From Streptomyces shenzhenensis (GTDB lineage Bacteria; Actinomycetota; Actinomycetes; Streptomycetales; Streptomycetaceae): 64,000 bases of DNA. Below, piece by piece: positions 33,658 to 42,405 of this stretch. How positions within the stretch are numbered: the first letter of the stretch is position 1; each line of letters opens with the position of its first letter. Location of the stretch: the NCBI RefSeq assembly GCF_021462265.1, contig NZ_JAJONF010000052.1, positions 1 through 64,000 on the forward strand. The letters are read 5' to 3'. The position numbers were made by a program, and so were the translations under genes. A model generated the notes under the pieces. It had not been told where the DNA came from and ran no database searches. It saw only the letters and a program-made list of their open reading frames with translations.

Positions 33658-35337
33658 GTGCGCAACTCGCTCAGACGTTCCAGACGCCGGATGTTCGCCC
33701 TGCTCGGGTCCGCCGCTCTCGCGCTCGCGGGGGCCATCGCGCTGCCCGGTACGGCGCAGGCGGCCAACATCCTTTCCAATCCCGGCTTCGAGTCGGGGAG
33801 TCTGACGCCGTGGTCCTGCTCGGGGAACCTCGGCTCGGTCGTGTCCTCGCCCGTGCACGGCGGATCCAAGGCGCTCGCGGGGGCCGCGAGTTCCAGTGAC
33901 AATGCCCAGTGCACCCAGACCGTCGCCGTGCAGCCCAGCACGACGTACTCGCTCAGCGGCTGGGTCCGCGGTTCGTACGTCTATCTCGGGGTCACCGGCG
34001 GCGCCTCCACCTGGACCACCTCGACGTCCCAGTACAGCCAGCTGACGGTCTCCTTCACCACCGGGGCGTCGCAGACCAGCGCCGAGATCTACGTCCACGG
34101 GTGGTACGCCCAGGGGACGTACTACGCCGACGACATCAGCCTCGACGGACCCGGCGGCAGCTCGGACACGCAGGCGCCGACCGCGCCCACGAACCTCACC
34201 TCCACCGGGAAGACCTCGTCGAGCGTGTCGCTGTCGTGGTCGGCCGCGACGGACAACGTCGGGGTCACGGCGTACGACGTCTACAGCGGGTCGAGCAAGG
34301 TGGCCGGCGTCTCCGGGACCTCGGCCACGGTGAGCGGCCTGTCGGCCAGTACGGCGTACACGTTCACGGTGAAGGCACGGGACGCGGCCGGGAACGTCTC
34401 GGCGGCCTCCAACTCGGTGTCCGTGACAACGAGCGCGGGCAGCGGTGGCGGGAGCGGCTTCAAGCAGGCCGCGCCCTATCTCTTCGAGGGCTGGGGGGAT
34501 CCGCCGAGCCCGTCCGCCGTGATGAGCTCGACCGGCGTCAAGAACTTCACCATGGCCTTCGTGCTGGACTCGGGCGGCTGCACGCCGGCCTGGGACGGCA
34601 GCCGGGCGCTGACCGGCGGCGTCGACCAGAGTGCGATCAACCAGATCCGGGCGGCCGGCGGCGACGTCACCCCGTCGTTCGGCGGCTGGCAGGGCAGCAA
34701 GCTCGGCGCCAACTGCTCCTCGGCGAGCGCGCTGGCCGGGGCGATCCAGAAGGTGATCGACGCCTACGGTCTCAAGTCCGTCGACATGGACATCGAGAAC
34801 ACGGACGAGTTCGAGAACGAGGCGGTGCAGGCGAGAATCCTGACCGCCCTGAAGACGGTCAAGGCCAACAACGCCGGTCTGCGGACGATCGTCACCTTCG
34901 GGACGTCCACCACCGGTCCGACGTACTACGGCAACCGGCTGATCGAGCAGGCTCAGTCGATCGGCGCCGACATCGACGTCTTCACGATCATGCCGTTCGA
35001 CTTCGGCGGCGGCTCCGACATGTACGGCAACACCGTGAGCGCGGCCGAGGGCCTGAAGACCAAGCTGAAGTCCACGTTCGGCTGGGACGACGCGACGGCC
35101 TACGCGCACATCGGGATCTCCGGCATGAACGGGCTGTCCGACCAGCAGGAGACCACGACCCCGGCGATCTGGACGCAGATCCGTGACTGGGGGAACGCGC
35201 ACCACATCGCCCGGCTCGCGTTCTGGGCGGTCAACCGGGACCGCGGCTGCGCGGGCGGTGGCGTGGTGAGCAACTGCTCCGGGATCAGCCAGAGCGACTG
35301 GCAGTTCACCTCGATCACGGCCGGCTTCACCGGCTGA
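33658..35337 (+). CDS. Secreted GH18 chitinase with CBM and fibronectin III domains
   Basis: 559 aa from GTG 33658 (AGGGAG upstream). Seen: signal peptide (RRMFALLGSAALALAGAIALP..AQA), a beta-sandwich carbohydrate-binding domain (about 37-160, ILSNPGFESGSLTPWSC), an FnIII domain (about 170-255, APTNLTSTGKTSSSVSLSW), a Gly/Ser linker, then a GH18 barrel with catalytic E380 in SVDMDIENTDE. Known: the DxDxE motif drives substrate-assisted hydrolysis of chitin. The SVDMDIEN form belongs to a chitinase type common in Streptomyces. Regulation by DasR is suggested by the boxes at 33540-33591. A hairpin overlaps its end and that of the convergent sulfotransferase. Confidence 0.93.
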   Translation: MRNSLRRSRRRMFALLGSAALALAGAIALPGTAQAANILSNPGFESGSLTPWSCSGNLGSVVSSPVHGGSKALAGAASSSDNAQCTQTVAVQPSTTYSLSGWVRGSYVYLGVTGGASTWTTSTSQYSQLTVSFTTGASQTSAEIYVHGWYAQGTYYADDISLDGPGGSSDTQAPTAPTNLTSTGKTSSSVSLSWSAATDNVGVTAYDVYSGSSKVAGVSGTSATVSGLSASTAYTFTVKARDAAGNVSAASNSVSVTTSAGSGGGSGFKQAAPYLFEGWGDPPSPSAVMSSTGVKNFTMAFVLDSGGCTPAWDGSRALTGGVDQSAINQIRAAGGDVTPSFGGWQGSKLGANCSSASALAGAIQKVIDAYGLKSVDMDIENTDEFENEAVQARILTALKTVKANNAGLRTIVTFGTSTTGPTYYGNRLIEQAQSIGADIDVFTIMPFDFGGGSDMYGNTVSAAEGLKTKLKSTFGWDDATAYAHIGISGMNGLSDQQETTTPAIWTQIRDWGNAHHIARLAFWAVNRDRGCAGGGVVSNCSGISQSDWQFTSITAGFTG

Positions 35338-35349
35338 GCGGGGGACCGT

Positions 35350-35385
35350 GGCGTGGGGATCGGCTAGAGCCGGTATCCCCACGCC
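35350..35385. terminator. Shared terminator hairpin overlapping a coding end
   Basis: GGCGTGGGGAT (35350-35360) pairs with ATCCCCACGCC (35375-35385), and inner arms CGGCT/AGCCG extend the stem to near-perfect symmetry. It lies between convergent genes; the sulfotransferase stop codon (35364-35366) is inside the hairpin and the right arm encodes that protein's last residues (KAWGYRL). Confidence 0.7.
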
Positions 35386-36257
35386 TTCGCCAGGTCGGCG
35401 AGCCGGGGCGGGAGCTGGGCGGTGGGGTCGGCCTGGCGGGCGGCCTGGATGCGGCCGGATCTGATCTCCTCGCTCCAGTCGCCGAGCTTCGGCCGGAACG
35501 TGCCGTGGTTCTGCTTGCCGTAGTCGAGCATGCCGCTCTCCCACGGGACGCCGAGGTACTCGCACAGGCCGCGGGTGATCCGCTCCGGGTCGGCGGTGAG
35601 GTCCTCGTACGTGATCACGTGGACGCCGGTGAGGTTCTGGCGGGCCTCTTCGAGCTTCTCCGCGTAGCCGAGGACCTCGGCGCGGATCGCCTCGTGGTCG
35701 GGGTCGGCGCGGCGGCTGGTGAGGGACTGGATGACGGCGCCGGGGTGGCGCAGCAGCAGGATGAACCGGGCCTCGGGCCAACACCGGTGCAGCCGGGGCC
35801 AGATGAGGGTGTTCGGCGGGGTCTTGTCGACGATGACGTCCTTGCCGCTGCGGCTGAGCTCCAGGTGCAGCACCCGGTCCCACAGCACGTGCTCCAGCTC
35901 CTCGCGGTCGAGGGCGAGCTCCTTCATGGCCTCCGCCGTGAACTCCCGGGACATGTTGACGTGGACCGTGCGCAGATGCATCTCGTGCGGGGCGCGGATG
36001 CGGCTGTGGCTGTTCAGCAGGACCCGCAGCAGCGTGGAGCCGGAGCGCACCGAGGACAGCACGAAGGCCGGGGACCGGACCAGGCGGGGGGCGCGCGGGG
36101 CCGCGTAGCCGTCCGAGGCCTGCGGGGGCGGCAGCTCGGCCGGACGCTGGGACGGGATGGCGTCCAGGGTCTTGCGCGGCGGGCTCACCGCCTGCGCCAT
36201 GAGCCGGCCCCGGCGCTTCAGCCCCTTGGCGATCGCGGACATTCGCGGGTCTCGCAC
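35364..36257 (-). CDS. Sulfotransferase family protein
   Basis: 297 aa from GTG 36257 (GAAAGGC upstream). Seen: the PAPS 5'-phosphosulfate loop in FVLSSVRSGSTLLRVLLNSH (about residue 66-85), a likely 3'-phosphate motif LLLRHPGAVIQSLTSR (about 165-180), and DKTPPN between them. Known: such enzymes move sulfate from PAPS to hydroxyls of sugars, lipids or secondary metabolites. No signal peptide, so cytoplasmic. Isolated by terminators on both sides, so it is probably monocistronic. Acceptor unknown; the adjoining glycan locus makes a carbohydrate acceptor conceivable but not demonstrated. Confidence 0.85.
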   Translation of the reverse strand: MRDPRMSAIAKGLKRRGRLMAQAVSPPRKTLDAIPSQRPAELPPPQASDGYAAPRAPRLVRSPAFVLSSVRSGSTLLRVLLNSHSRIRAPHEMHLRTVHVNMSREFTAEAMKELALDREELEHVLWDRVLHLELSRSGKDVIVDKTPPNTLIWPRLHRCWPEARFILLLRHPGAVIQSLTSRRADPDHEAIRAEVLGYAEKLEEARQNLTGVHVITYEDLTADPERITRGLCEYLGVPWESGMLDYGKQNHGTFRPKLGDWSEEIRSGRIQAARQADPTAQLPPRLADLAKAWGYRL

Positions 36258-36339
36258 GGTGATGCCTTTCTGTCGTCCCTGCCGCCCGCATCTCAGGGGT
36301 CACAGGCGAACTGAAGATGTCCAGAAGGCGAACCAACGG

Positions 36340-36370
36340 GGTCACGGCGGCCCGGAAAGCCGCCGTGACC
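36340..36370 (-). terminator. Terminator of the GH29/GH38 transcript
   Basis: Perfect 12-bp stem GGTCACGGCGGC / GCCGCCGTGACC with a 7-nt loop, 64 bp after the GH29 stop on the minus strand and upstream of the sulfotransferase start. The AT-rich stretch at 36378-36405 lies between it and GH29. Confidence 0.75.
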
Positions 36371-36433
36371 TGCCCACTTACCGTTCTCTTAATTCTTCAT
36401 ATGAGAACTTCGGGTGGGGGTGCGTGAACCGGC

Positions 36434-37684
36434 TCAGAACCGGCCGGCTCCCCGGTACAGCTCCAGCTCGCCGTCCAGTTCGACGGCGAGCACGGTGGCG
36501 TACGGGTCGAGGTCGGCCGCGGCCGGCGGGTCGATCCACAGCACGCCGACCGCCTCGTGCAGCCCGCCGGTCACCCGGTGTCCCAGTTCGGCGCCGGTGC
36601 CGAGCACGGTGACCCTGCGGACCGCCGTGGCCAGGCCCCGGACCCCGATCTCGGCGCGCGGGACGTCGAACAGGGTGAGGTAGAGGGTGCGCCGGTCGGC
36701 GGAGAGGGTGCTCGGGCCGTAGTGGTGCCCGGCCGGCAGGCCGCGCCCGGTGCCGTACACCGCCTCCGCGTGCCCGCGGATCCACTCCCCCAGCCCTTCG
36801 AGCCGCTCGGCCTGCGGCCGCGGGATGGTGCCGTCCTCCATGGGGCCGACGTCGAGCAGCAGGTTGCCGCCGCCCCCGATGGTCTCGGTGAAGTAGCGGA
36901 TCAGCTGGGCGAGGGACTTGTGGTTGTGATCGTGGTGCTGGTACCCCCAGGAGTCGTTGATCGTCAGGCACAGCTCCCACGGGCCGTCCGGCGGCACGAC
37001 GGGGGCGCCCTGCTCGGGCGTGGCGTAGTCGCCCTCGCCGAGCATGCGCGCGTTGAAGACGACGTCCGGGACGTACGACCGGACGAGCGCGGCGAGTCCG
37101 GGGATCCGCCACTGCTCCTCGCTGCGCTCCCACTCGCCGTCGAACCACATCAGGTCCGGCCGGTACCGCGAGGCCAACTCCGTCACCTGGCCGTCCCGGT
37201 AGGCGATGAAGCGTTCCCAGGCGGCCAGGTCCTCGTCCCCGGCCGCCACCTCCGAGTAGCGGTTGTCCGCCAGTTCCGGCGGGCGGCCCGGCTTGCGCGT
37301 CGAGGCGTAGTCGGGGTGGTTCCAGTCGGAGTGCGAGTAGTAGAAGCCGACCTTGAGGCCCCTCTCGCGCAGGGCCTCGGCGTACGGCCCGAGGTAGTCG
37401 CTGCCGAGGTTGAGGTCGCCGTACGCCGTGTCCCACAGGGCCACACCGTCGTGGTGACGGCTCGTCAGCACGGCGTACCTCGCGCCGGCGCGGGCGAACA
37501 GGCCGGCCCATGCCTTCGGGTCGTACCGGGCGCCGGTGAAGCGGGGCAGCTGGGACATGTACTGCGCGTGCGGCACGGTGCCGTCGTAGAAGGACCAGGA
37601 CTCCGGGACCCCGTCCACGGCGTAGATGCCCCAGTGCACGAAGATCCCCAACTTGGCGTCGGTGAACCAGGGTTGCATCGGCAT
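36434..37684 (-). CDS. Alpha-L-fucosidase, GH29
   Basis: 416 aa, AGGAG 8 nt before ATG 37684. Seen: the GH29 N-terminus WFTDAKLGIFVHWGIYAV, ARYAVLTSRHHDGVALWDT, YYSHSDWNHPDY, and the probable nucleophile D182 in DLMWFDGEWE. Known: it removes alpha-L-fucose with retention. There is no signal peptide, so it should act in the cytoplasm on imported oligosaccharides. It starts 4 bp after the GH38 mannosidase stop, so the two are co-translated. The preferred linkage cannot be read from sequence. Confidence 0.9.
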   Translation of the reverse strand: MPMQPWFTDAKLGIFVHWGIYAVDGVPESWSFYDGTVPHAQYMSQLPRFTGARYDPKAWAGLFARAGARYAVLTSRHHDGVALWDTAYGDLNLGSDYLGPYAEALRERGLKVGFYYSHSDWNHPDYASTRKPGRPPELADNRYSEVAAGDEDLAAWERFIAYRDGQVTELASRYRPDLMWFDGEWERSEEQWRIPGLAALVRSYVPDVVFNARMLGEGDYATPEQGAPVVPPDGPWELCLTINDSWGYQHHDHNHKSLAQLIRYFTETIGGGGNLLLDVGPMEDGTIPRPQAERLEGLGEWIRGHAEAVYGTGRGLPAGHHYGPSTLSADRRTLYLTLFDVPRAEIGVRGLATAVRRVTVLGTGAELGHRVTGGLHEAVGVLWIDPPAAADLDPYATVLAVELDGELELYRGAGRF

Positions 37685-37688
37685 CCGG

Positions 37689-40600
37689 TCAGCTCCTGCG
37701 CAGCCGGAGGGTGAGGATCTGGAAGGGACGCAGAACGACGGCGACGCCGTCGTCGCCTTCGAGGTCCGCGTCTCCCAGCGGGCGCTCCAGCAGGTCGGTC
37801 ACCTGGGCGCCGGCCAGGGGGAAGCCGGTGCGCAGGACGCCCTGGGCGCGGCCGCCCCGGGACTCGTAGAGCCGGACCACGACATCGCCGGAGGCGTCGT
37901 CGGCCAGCTTGACCGCCTCGACGGTCACGCCCTCGCCGTCCACGGAGACGACCGGCCGCGGCTCGCCCGCCGCGTCGGCCACCCGGAGCGGGAGGTTGAG
38001 GGCGTAGCCCTCGGCCACGGCGTCCTCGATGGCGGCGCCCGGCAGCAACGAGTAGGTGAAGCGGTGACGGCCCTGGTCGGCGCCCGGGTCCGGGACGCGC
38101 GGGGCGCGGACCAGGGAGAGGCGGACCGTGGTGGTGGTGCCTCCGTCCTCGCGGACCGTGCGGGAGACGTCGTGGCCGTAGGTCGAGTCGTTGATGACGG
38201 CGACGCCGTAGCCGGGCTCCGCGAGGTGCACCCAGCGGTGGCCGGAGACCTCGAACCGGGCGGCCTCCCAGGTGGTGTTGGTGTGGGTGGGCCGCTGGAC
38301 GTGGCCGAACTGGATCTCGGCGGAGGAGTGCGCGGCACGGATGTCCACCGGGAATCCGGCCTTGAGGAACTTCTCCGCCTCGTGCCAGTCGATGTCCGTC
38401 TCGAAGTCGATCCGGGGGCTGCCGGCGCGGACGGTGACCGTCTGGACGATCGTCGAGCCGTTGCCGAAGGGGCGCGTGACCCGGATCGAGCCGAGCAGCG
38501 GGTCCGCGTCGACGACCGTGATCTCGGAGGGGTCGAGCAGGTCCGTGTAGCGGTTCTTGTAGTGCTTGTCGACGTCCCAGGCGTCCCAGTAGTTCGGGAG
38601 GTCGGTGTGCAGGCGGAGCAGGTTGCCCTGGCCGGCGAGGACCTCGCGGTTCGCGCGGTGGTCGTGGACCGACGACAGGGTGCCGTCCTCGGCGATCTCC
38701 ACCCGGACGAGACCGTTGTCGATGACCCGGCCGTCGACCGTCACCGGCTGCGGGGCCTCGGCGGCGGCGGTCAGCGGCGCGCTGCCGTTCGCCGGGACCT
38801 CGACGTACACCGGGGTGCCGGCGGCGTCCCGGACGACCTCGGCACGGGCACAGGGGCTGGTGTTGAAGACGCGGGCCGTGCCGGCGCCCAGCGCGGTGAC
38901 CGCCTCGGCGGTCAGCTCCTCCAGCTCCCCGGCGACGCGGGCGTACTCGGCCTCGGCCTCGCGGTGCACCCACGCGATCGAGGAGCCCGGCAGGATGTCG
39001 TGGAACTGGTGGAGCAGGACCGTCTTCCAGAGCCGGTCCAGTTTCTCGTGCGGGTAGCGGTAGCCGGGCGCGTGCAGCGCGGCCGTGGTCGCCCACAGCT
39101 CGGCCTCGCGCAGCTTGTGCTCGCTGCGGCGGTTGCCCTGCTTGGTGCGGGCCTGCGAGGTGTAGGTGGCGCGGTGCAGCTCCAGGTAGAGCTCGCCGAC
39201 CCAGACCGGCGCGTCCTCGTACTCGGCGCGGGCCTTGGCGAAGAACGCGTCCGGGTGCTCGATCTCCACCCGGGGCGAGCCCTCCAGGTCCTTCAGCCGG
39301 CGGGCGCGCTCCATGATCTCGCGGGTGGGGCCGCCACCGCCGTCGCCCCAGCCGAAGGGGGCCAGCGAGCGGGTGGCGCCGCCCTTCTCGGCGTAGTTGC
39401 GGACCGCGCGGGACATCTCCGCGCCGCTGAAGCGGGCGTTGTAGGTGTCGATGGGCGGGAAGTGCGTGAAGATGCGGGTGCCGTCGATGCCCTCCCACCA
39501 GAAGGTGTGGTGGGGGAACTTGTTGGTCTGGTTCCAGGAGATCTTCTGGGTGAGGAACCACTCGTTGCCGGCCAGCTTGGCGAGCTGCGGGTAGGCCGCG
39601 TTGTAGCCGAAGGAGTCCGGCAGCCAGACGCCCTTGGTCTCGATGCCGAAGTGCTCGATGAAGAACCGCTTGCCGTGGATGAACTGGCGGGCGACCGCCT
39701 CGCCGCCGGGCAGGTTGCCGTCGGCCTCCACCCACATGCCGCCGACCGGCGCCCACTGGCCCTTCTTCACGGACTCCTGGATCCGGGCCCAGACCTGCGG
39801 GTAGTTGTCGCGCACCCACTCGTACTGCTGGGCCTGGGAGCAGGCGAAGACGAACTCCTCGTACTCCTCCGCCAGCGATGTCACGTTGGAGAAGGTCCGG
39901 GACGTCTTGCGCTTGGTCTCGCGGATCGGCCACAGCCAGGCCGAGTCGATGTGGGCGTGGCCGACACCGGAGATGATGTGCGCGCTGGCGTGCGCGGGCT
40001 TCGACAGCGCCGGCCTCAGGGCCTCGCGGACGGCGGCCGCCGAGCCGGCGATGTCGTCCAGGTCCAGCAGGTCCATCGCGCGGTCGAGGGCGTGCATGAT
40101 CTCGTGGCGGCGCGGGTCGTGCTCGCCGAGTTCCAGCATCAGCTCGCGCAGCACCTGGACGTCGAGGTCGAGGTGCCAGACGTCCTCGTCGAGGACGGCG
40201 ATGTCGGCGCGCCTGAAGGTGTAGAGCGGCTTGTCGCCGGCCGTCAGGACGTCGCCGAGCGGCGTCGGGGCCGCGAAGTCGCCGGCCAGGATGTCCGGGT
40301 TGGAGGCGGCCTCGACCAGGTAGTCGATCACCTCGCCGCCGGCCGCCGGGTCCGCGATCCGTACATACTGGTTGAGCGGGTTGACCGCCTTCAGCGGGGT
40401 CCCGTCGGGGAGGTGGACCAGGGCCTCGGCCTGGTTGCCCGGCCAGTCGCCGACGAAGCCGAGGTCGATGACCGCCTCCACGCGGCGGCCCGCGAACCCG
40501 GCGGGCACCTGACCGTGCATCCGGAACCAGGTGGTGCCCCAGGGCGGGCCCCACGGGGTGTCCATGGCGAACGGCTCGTACCCGGCGGCCGCGGCCTCCT

Positions 40601-40736
40601 CGAAGGGCACCGGCTCCCCCGGGGCCTGCCAGGCGGACACCTCGAAGGGGACGGTGGCCGCGTAGATCGCGGGCTTGATGCGCTGGTTGTGGAGGCGCTC
40701 TACGCGCTCCTCGATCCGGCGGCGTTCGTCGTGCAT
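37689..40736 (-). CDS. Alpha-mannosidase, GH38
   Basis: 1015 aa, the usual size. Seen: N-terminal ancillary domain (about 1-245), zinc site HAHIDSAWLWP (260-270), probable nucleophile D339 in GGMWVEADGN, active-site segments WLPDSFGY and WWEGIDGTRIFTHFPP, a His (LLHQFHDILPGSS), then C-terminal beta domains (FNTSPCARAEVV, RIDFETDIDWHE). Known: bacterial GH38 enzymes release alpha-mannose and need a divalent metal. No signal peptide. Preceded by a 14-bp LacI-like palindrome at 40758 and followed by the fucosidase. It probably degrades mannose-containing glycans imported by the ABC system encoded at 44.5-47.6 kb. Confidence 0.93.
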   Translation of the reverse strand: MHDERRRIEERVERLHNQRIKPAIYAATVPFEVSAWQAPGEPVPFEEAAAAGYEPFAMDTPWGPPWGTTWFRMHGQVPAGFAGRRVEAVIDLGFVGDWPGNQAEALVHLPDGTPLKAVNPLNQYVRIADPAAGGEVIDYLVEAASNPDILAGDFAAPTPLGDVLTAGDKPLYTFRRADIAVLDEDVWHLDLDVQVLRELMLELGEHDPRRHEIMHALDRAMDLLDLDDIAGSAAAVREALRPALSKPAHASAHIISGVGHAHIDSAWLWPIRETKRKTSRTFSNVTSLAEEYEEFVFACSQAQQYEWVRDNYPQVWARIQESVKKGQWAPVGGMWVEADGNLPGGEAVARQFIHGKRFFIEHFGIETKGVWLPDSFGYNAAYPQLAKLAGNEWFLTQKISWNQTNKFPHHTFWWEGIDGTRIFTHFPPIDTYNARFSGAEMSRAVRNYAEKGGATRSLAPFGWGDGGGGPTREIMERARRLKDLEGSPRVEIEHPDAFFAKARAEYEDAPVWVGELYLELHRATYTSQARTKQGNRRSEHKLREAELWATTAALHAPGYRYPHEKLDRLWKTVLLHQFHDILPGSSIAWVHREAEAEYARVAGELEELTAEAVTALGAGTARVFNTSPCARAEVVRDAAGTPVYVEVPANGSAPLTAAAEAPQPVTVDGRVIDNGLVRVEIAEDGTLSSVHDHRANREVLAGQGNLLRLHTDLPNYWDAWDVDKHYKNRYTDLLDPSEITVVDADPLLGSIRVTRPFGNGSTIVQTVTVRAGSPRIDFETDIDWHEAEKFLKAGFPVDIRAAHSSAEIQFGHVQRPTHTNTTWEAARFEVSGHRWVHLAEPGYGVAVINDSTYGHDVSRTVREDGGTTTTVRLSLVRAPRVPDPGADQGRHRFTYSLLPGAAIEDAVAEGYALNLPLRVADAAGEPRPVVSVDGEGVTVEAVKLADDASGDVVVRLYESRGGRAQGVLRTGFPLAGAQVTDLLERPLGDADLEGDDGVAVVLRPFQILTLRLRRS

Positions 40737-40757
40737 GGAAGTCTCCAGAAGAAGGAT

Positions 40758-40771
40758 GGAAAGCGCTTTCC
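40758..40771 (-). promoter_or_regulatory. LacI-type operator palindrome upstream of the GH38 gene
   Basis: GGAAAGCGCTTTCC is a perfect 14-bp palindrome with the AGCGCT core characteristic of LacI/GalR-family operators, 21 bp in front of the GH38 start and 10 bp beyond the GH4 stop. It suggests that GH38-GH29 can be regulated separately from GH4 by a LacI-type repressor not encoded next to it. Confidence 0.55.
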
Positions 40772-40781
40772 GAGCGGCTGG

Positions 40782-42119
40782 CTACTTAAGATACGCGAGA
40801 CCCGGGTGGACCTGCGTGTACCCCTCCACCAGGCGGCGGGCGACGTTCACCGAGTCGACCAGCGGATGCAGCGCGAACGCCTTCACGGCCGTCGTACGGG
40901 AGCCCGACTCGGCGGCGGCGAGCACCTCCCGCTCGACCGCCTTGACCGCGCAGACCAGGCCCGTGGCATGGCCGGGCAGCGGGGCGACGGCGACCGGGTG
41001 GGCGCCGTTGGCGTCGACCAGGCAGGGCACCTCGATGACGGCCTCGCCGTCGAGCGCCGAGAGGGTGTCGCGGTTGCGGACGTTGAGGATCAGGGTGGTG
41101 CGCTCGTCGCGGGCGATGGCCCGCATCAGGGCCAGGGCGACCTTCTCGTAGCCGCCGGACAGGTCGTCGGCGTCGCGCTCGCCGGCGCCGGCCGTCTCCC
41201 GGTTCTCCGACATGTAGGTGGCCTCGCGCTCGGCGCGGGTACGGTCCCAGACGTCCAGGGCCCTGGCACCCGGGGCGGTGACCGCCTCGTAGAAGCGCGC
41301 CTGCTGGTCGCGCAGGAAGGCGCCGCGGGTTTTCTCCGCCTGCTGGTAGGCGCGGACGGCCTCGCGGTTGAAGTAGTAGTAGTGCAGGTACTCGTTGGGA
41401 ATCGCGCCGAGGGACCGCAGCCAGTCCACGCCGAAGAGCTTGCCCTCCTCGAAGGAGCCGAGCAGGCCGGGGTCGGCGAGCAGGCGCGGGAGCTCGTCGC
41501 GGCCGGCGATGCGCAGGCCGCGCACCCAGCCGAGGTGGTTGAGGCCGACGTAGTCGATCCAGGCTTCCTTCGGGTTCGCGCCGAGCACCCGGGCGATCCG
41601 GCGGCCGAGGCCGACCGGGGAGTCGCAGATGCCGATGACGCGGTCACCGAGGTGCCTGGCCATGGCCTCGGTGACCAGTCCGGCGGGGTTGGTGAAGTTG
41701 ATGACCCAGGCGTCGGGGGCGAGCCGGGCCACCCGCCGGGCGATGTCGACGGCGACGGGCACGGTGCGCAGGCCGTAGGCGATGCCTCCGGCGCCGACCG
41801 TCTCCTGGCCGAGGACACCCTGGGCCAGGGCCACCCGCTCGTCGTTCGCCCTGCCCTCCAGACCGCCGACCCGGATCGCCGAGAAGACGAAGTCGGCGCC
41901 GGTGAGCGCCTCGTCCAGGTCGGTCGTGGCGGTCACGGCGGGGGCGTCGGGGACGCCGGCCGCCTGTTCGGCCAGGACCCGGGCGACCGCGGAGAGCCGG
42001 CCGGCGTCGAGATCGTGCAGCACGACCTCGGTGACCCGCCCCTCGGCCCGGTCCGTCAGCAGTGCGCCGTACACGAGCGGCACGCGAAACCCGCCGCCGC
42101 CCAGAATCGTCAGTTTCAC
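40782..42119 (-). CDS. GH4 family NAD-dependent glycosidase (6-phospho-beta-glucosidase-like)
   Basis: 445 aa. Seen: an N-terminal NAD-binding MKLTILGGGGFRVPLV, VFSAIRVGGLEGRANDE, VINFTNPAGLVTEA (metal/NAD), GICDSPVGLGRR and NHLGWVRG, the last two carrying the Cys and His that ligate the metal. Known: GH4 enzymes use NAD and a divalent metal in a redox-elimination mechanism, and many need a 6-phosphorylated sugar. No PTS gene is nearby; the PfkB kinase across the locus could supply a phosphorylated substrate, or this member acts on unphosphorylated sugars. Transcribed after DeoR with a 286-bp hairpin-rich gap. Confidence 0.88.
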   Translation of the reverse strand: MKLTILGGGGFRVPLVYGALLTDRAEGRVTEVVLHDLDAGRLSAVARVLAEQAAGVPDAPAVTATTDLDEALTGADFVFSAIRVGGLEGRANDERVALAQGVLGQETVGAGGIAYGLRTVPVAVDIARRVARLAPDAWVINFTNPAGLVTEAMARHLGDRVIGICDSPVGLGRRIARVLGANPKEAWIDYVGLNHLGWVRGLRIAGRDELPRLLADPGLLGSFEEGKLFGVDWLRSLGAIPNEYLHYYYFNREAVRAYQQAEKTRGAFLRDQQARFYEAVTAPGARALDVWDRTRAEREATYMSENRETAGAGERDADDLSGGYEKVALALMRAIARDERTTLILNVRNRDTLSALDGEAVIEVPCLVDANGAHPVAVAPLPGHATGLVCAVKAVEREVLAAAESGSRTTAVKAFALHPLVDSVNVARRLVEGYTQVHPGLAYLK

Positions 42120-42192
42120 CGGCTTCCTCCAAGGATGCCCACGCGTTCAGGCCCCGAACTGATCGAGTCTTCACGGAACACGTCGAGAGAAG

Positions 42193-42217
42193 GAGATCCG
42201 CCACGTCGGCGGATCTC
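42193..42217. other. Hairpin in the DeoR-GH4 intergenic region
   Basis: GAGATCCGCC and GGCGGATCTC pair perfectly over 10 bp around a 5-nt loop, 74 bp upstream of the GH4 start on the minus strand. It could be a leader hairpin, an operator or a second terminator for the DeoR transcript. No T-run follows. Confidence 0.5.
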
Positions 42218-42295
42218 TGCCCATATGAACGGCTGCGCTCTGCGCGGTACGCCGTGAGAACCAGGCACGCACCGTCTCCTTGCACTTGCTCCAAG

Positions 42296-42320
42296 AGCCC
42301 GGGCCGGTCCCGGCCCGGCT
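42296..42320 (-). terminator. GC-rich terminator-like hairpin after the DeoR gene
   Basis: AGCCcGGGCCGG and CCGGCCCGGCT fold back on each other with a single bulge, 86 bp downstream of the DeoR stop on the minus strand. It probably ends the regulator transcript before the GH4 promoter. Confidence 0.5.
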
Positions 42321-42405
42321 GGTGTCGATCGCGGAAGACCCGATCGCCCGCCGAGCGGTCGGGGGGCGTGAGCCGGCAGTCTCCTTCCGCTCCGGGGAAG
42401 AGGAT

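Noticed and set aside
37626..42257. A 1,543-codon open frame on the plus strand antisense to GH38 and GH4
   Set aside because: Long antisense frames are expected in very GC-rich coding DNA. The translation is a low-complexity Val/Gly/Arg/Asp string without domains, and both minus-strand genes show catalytic motifs.
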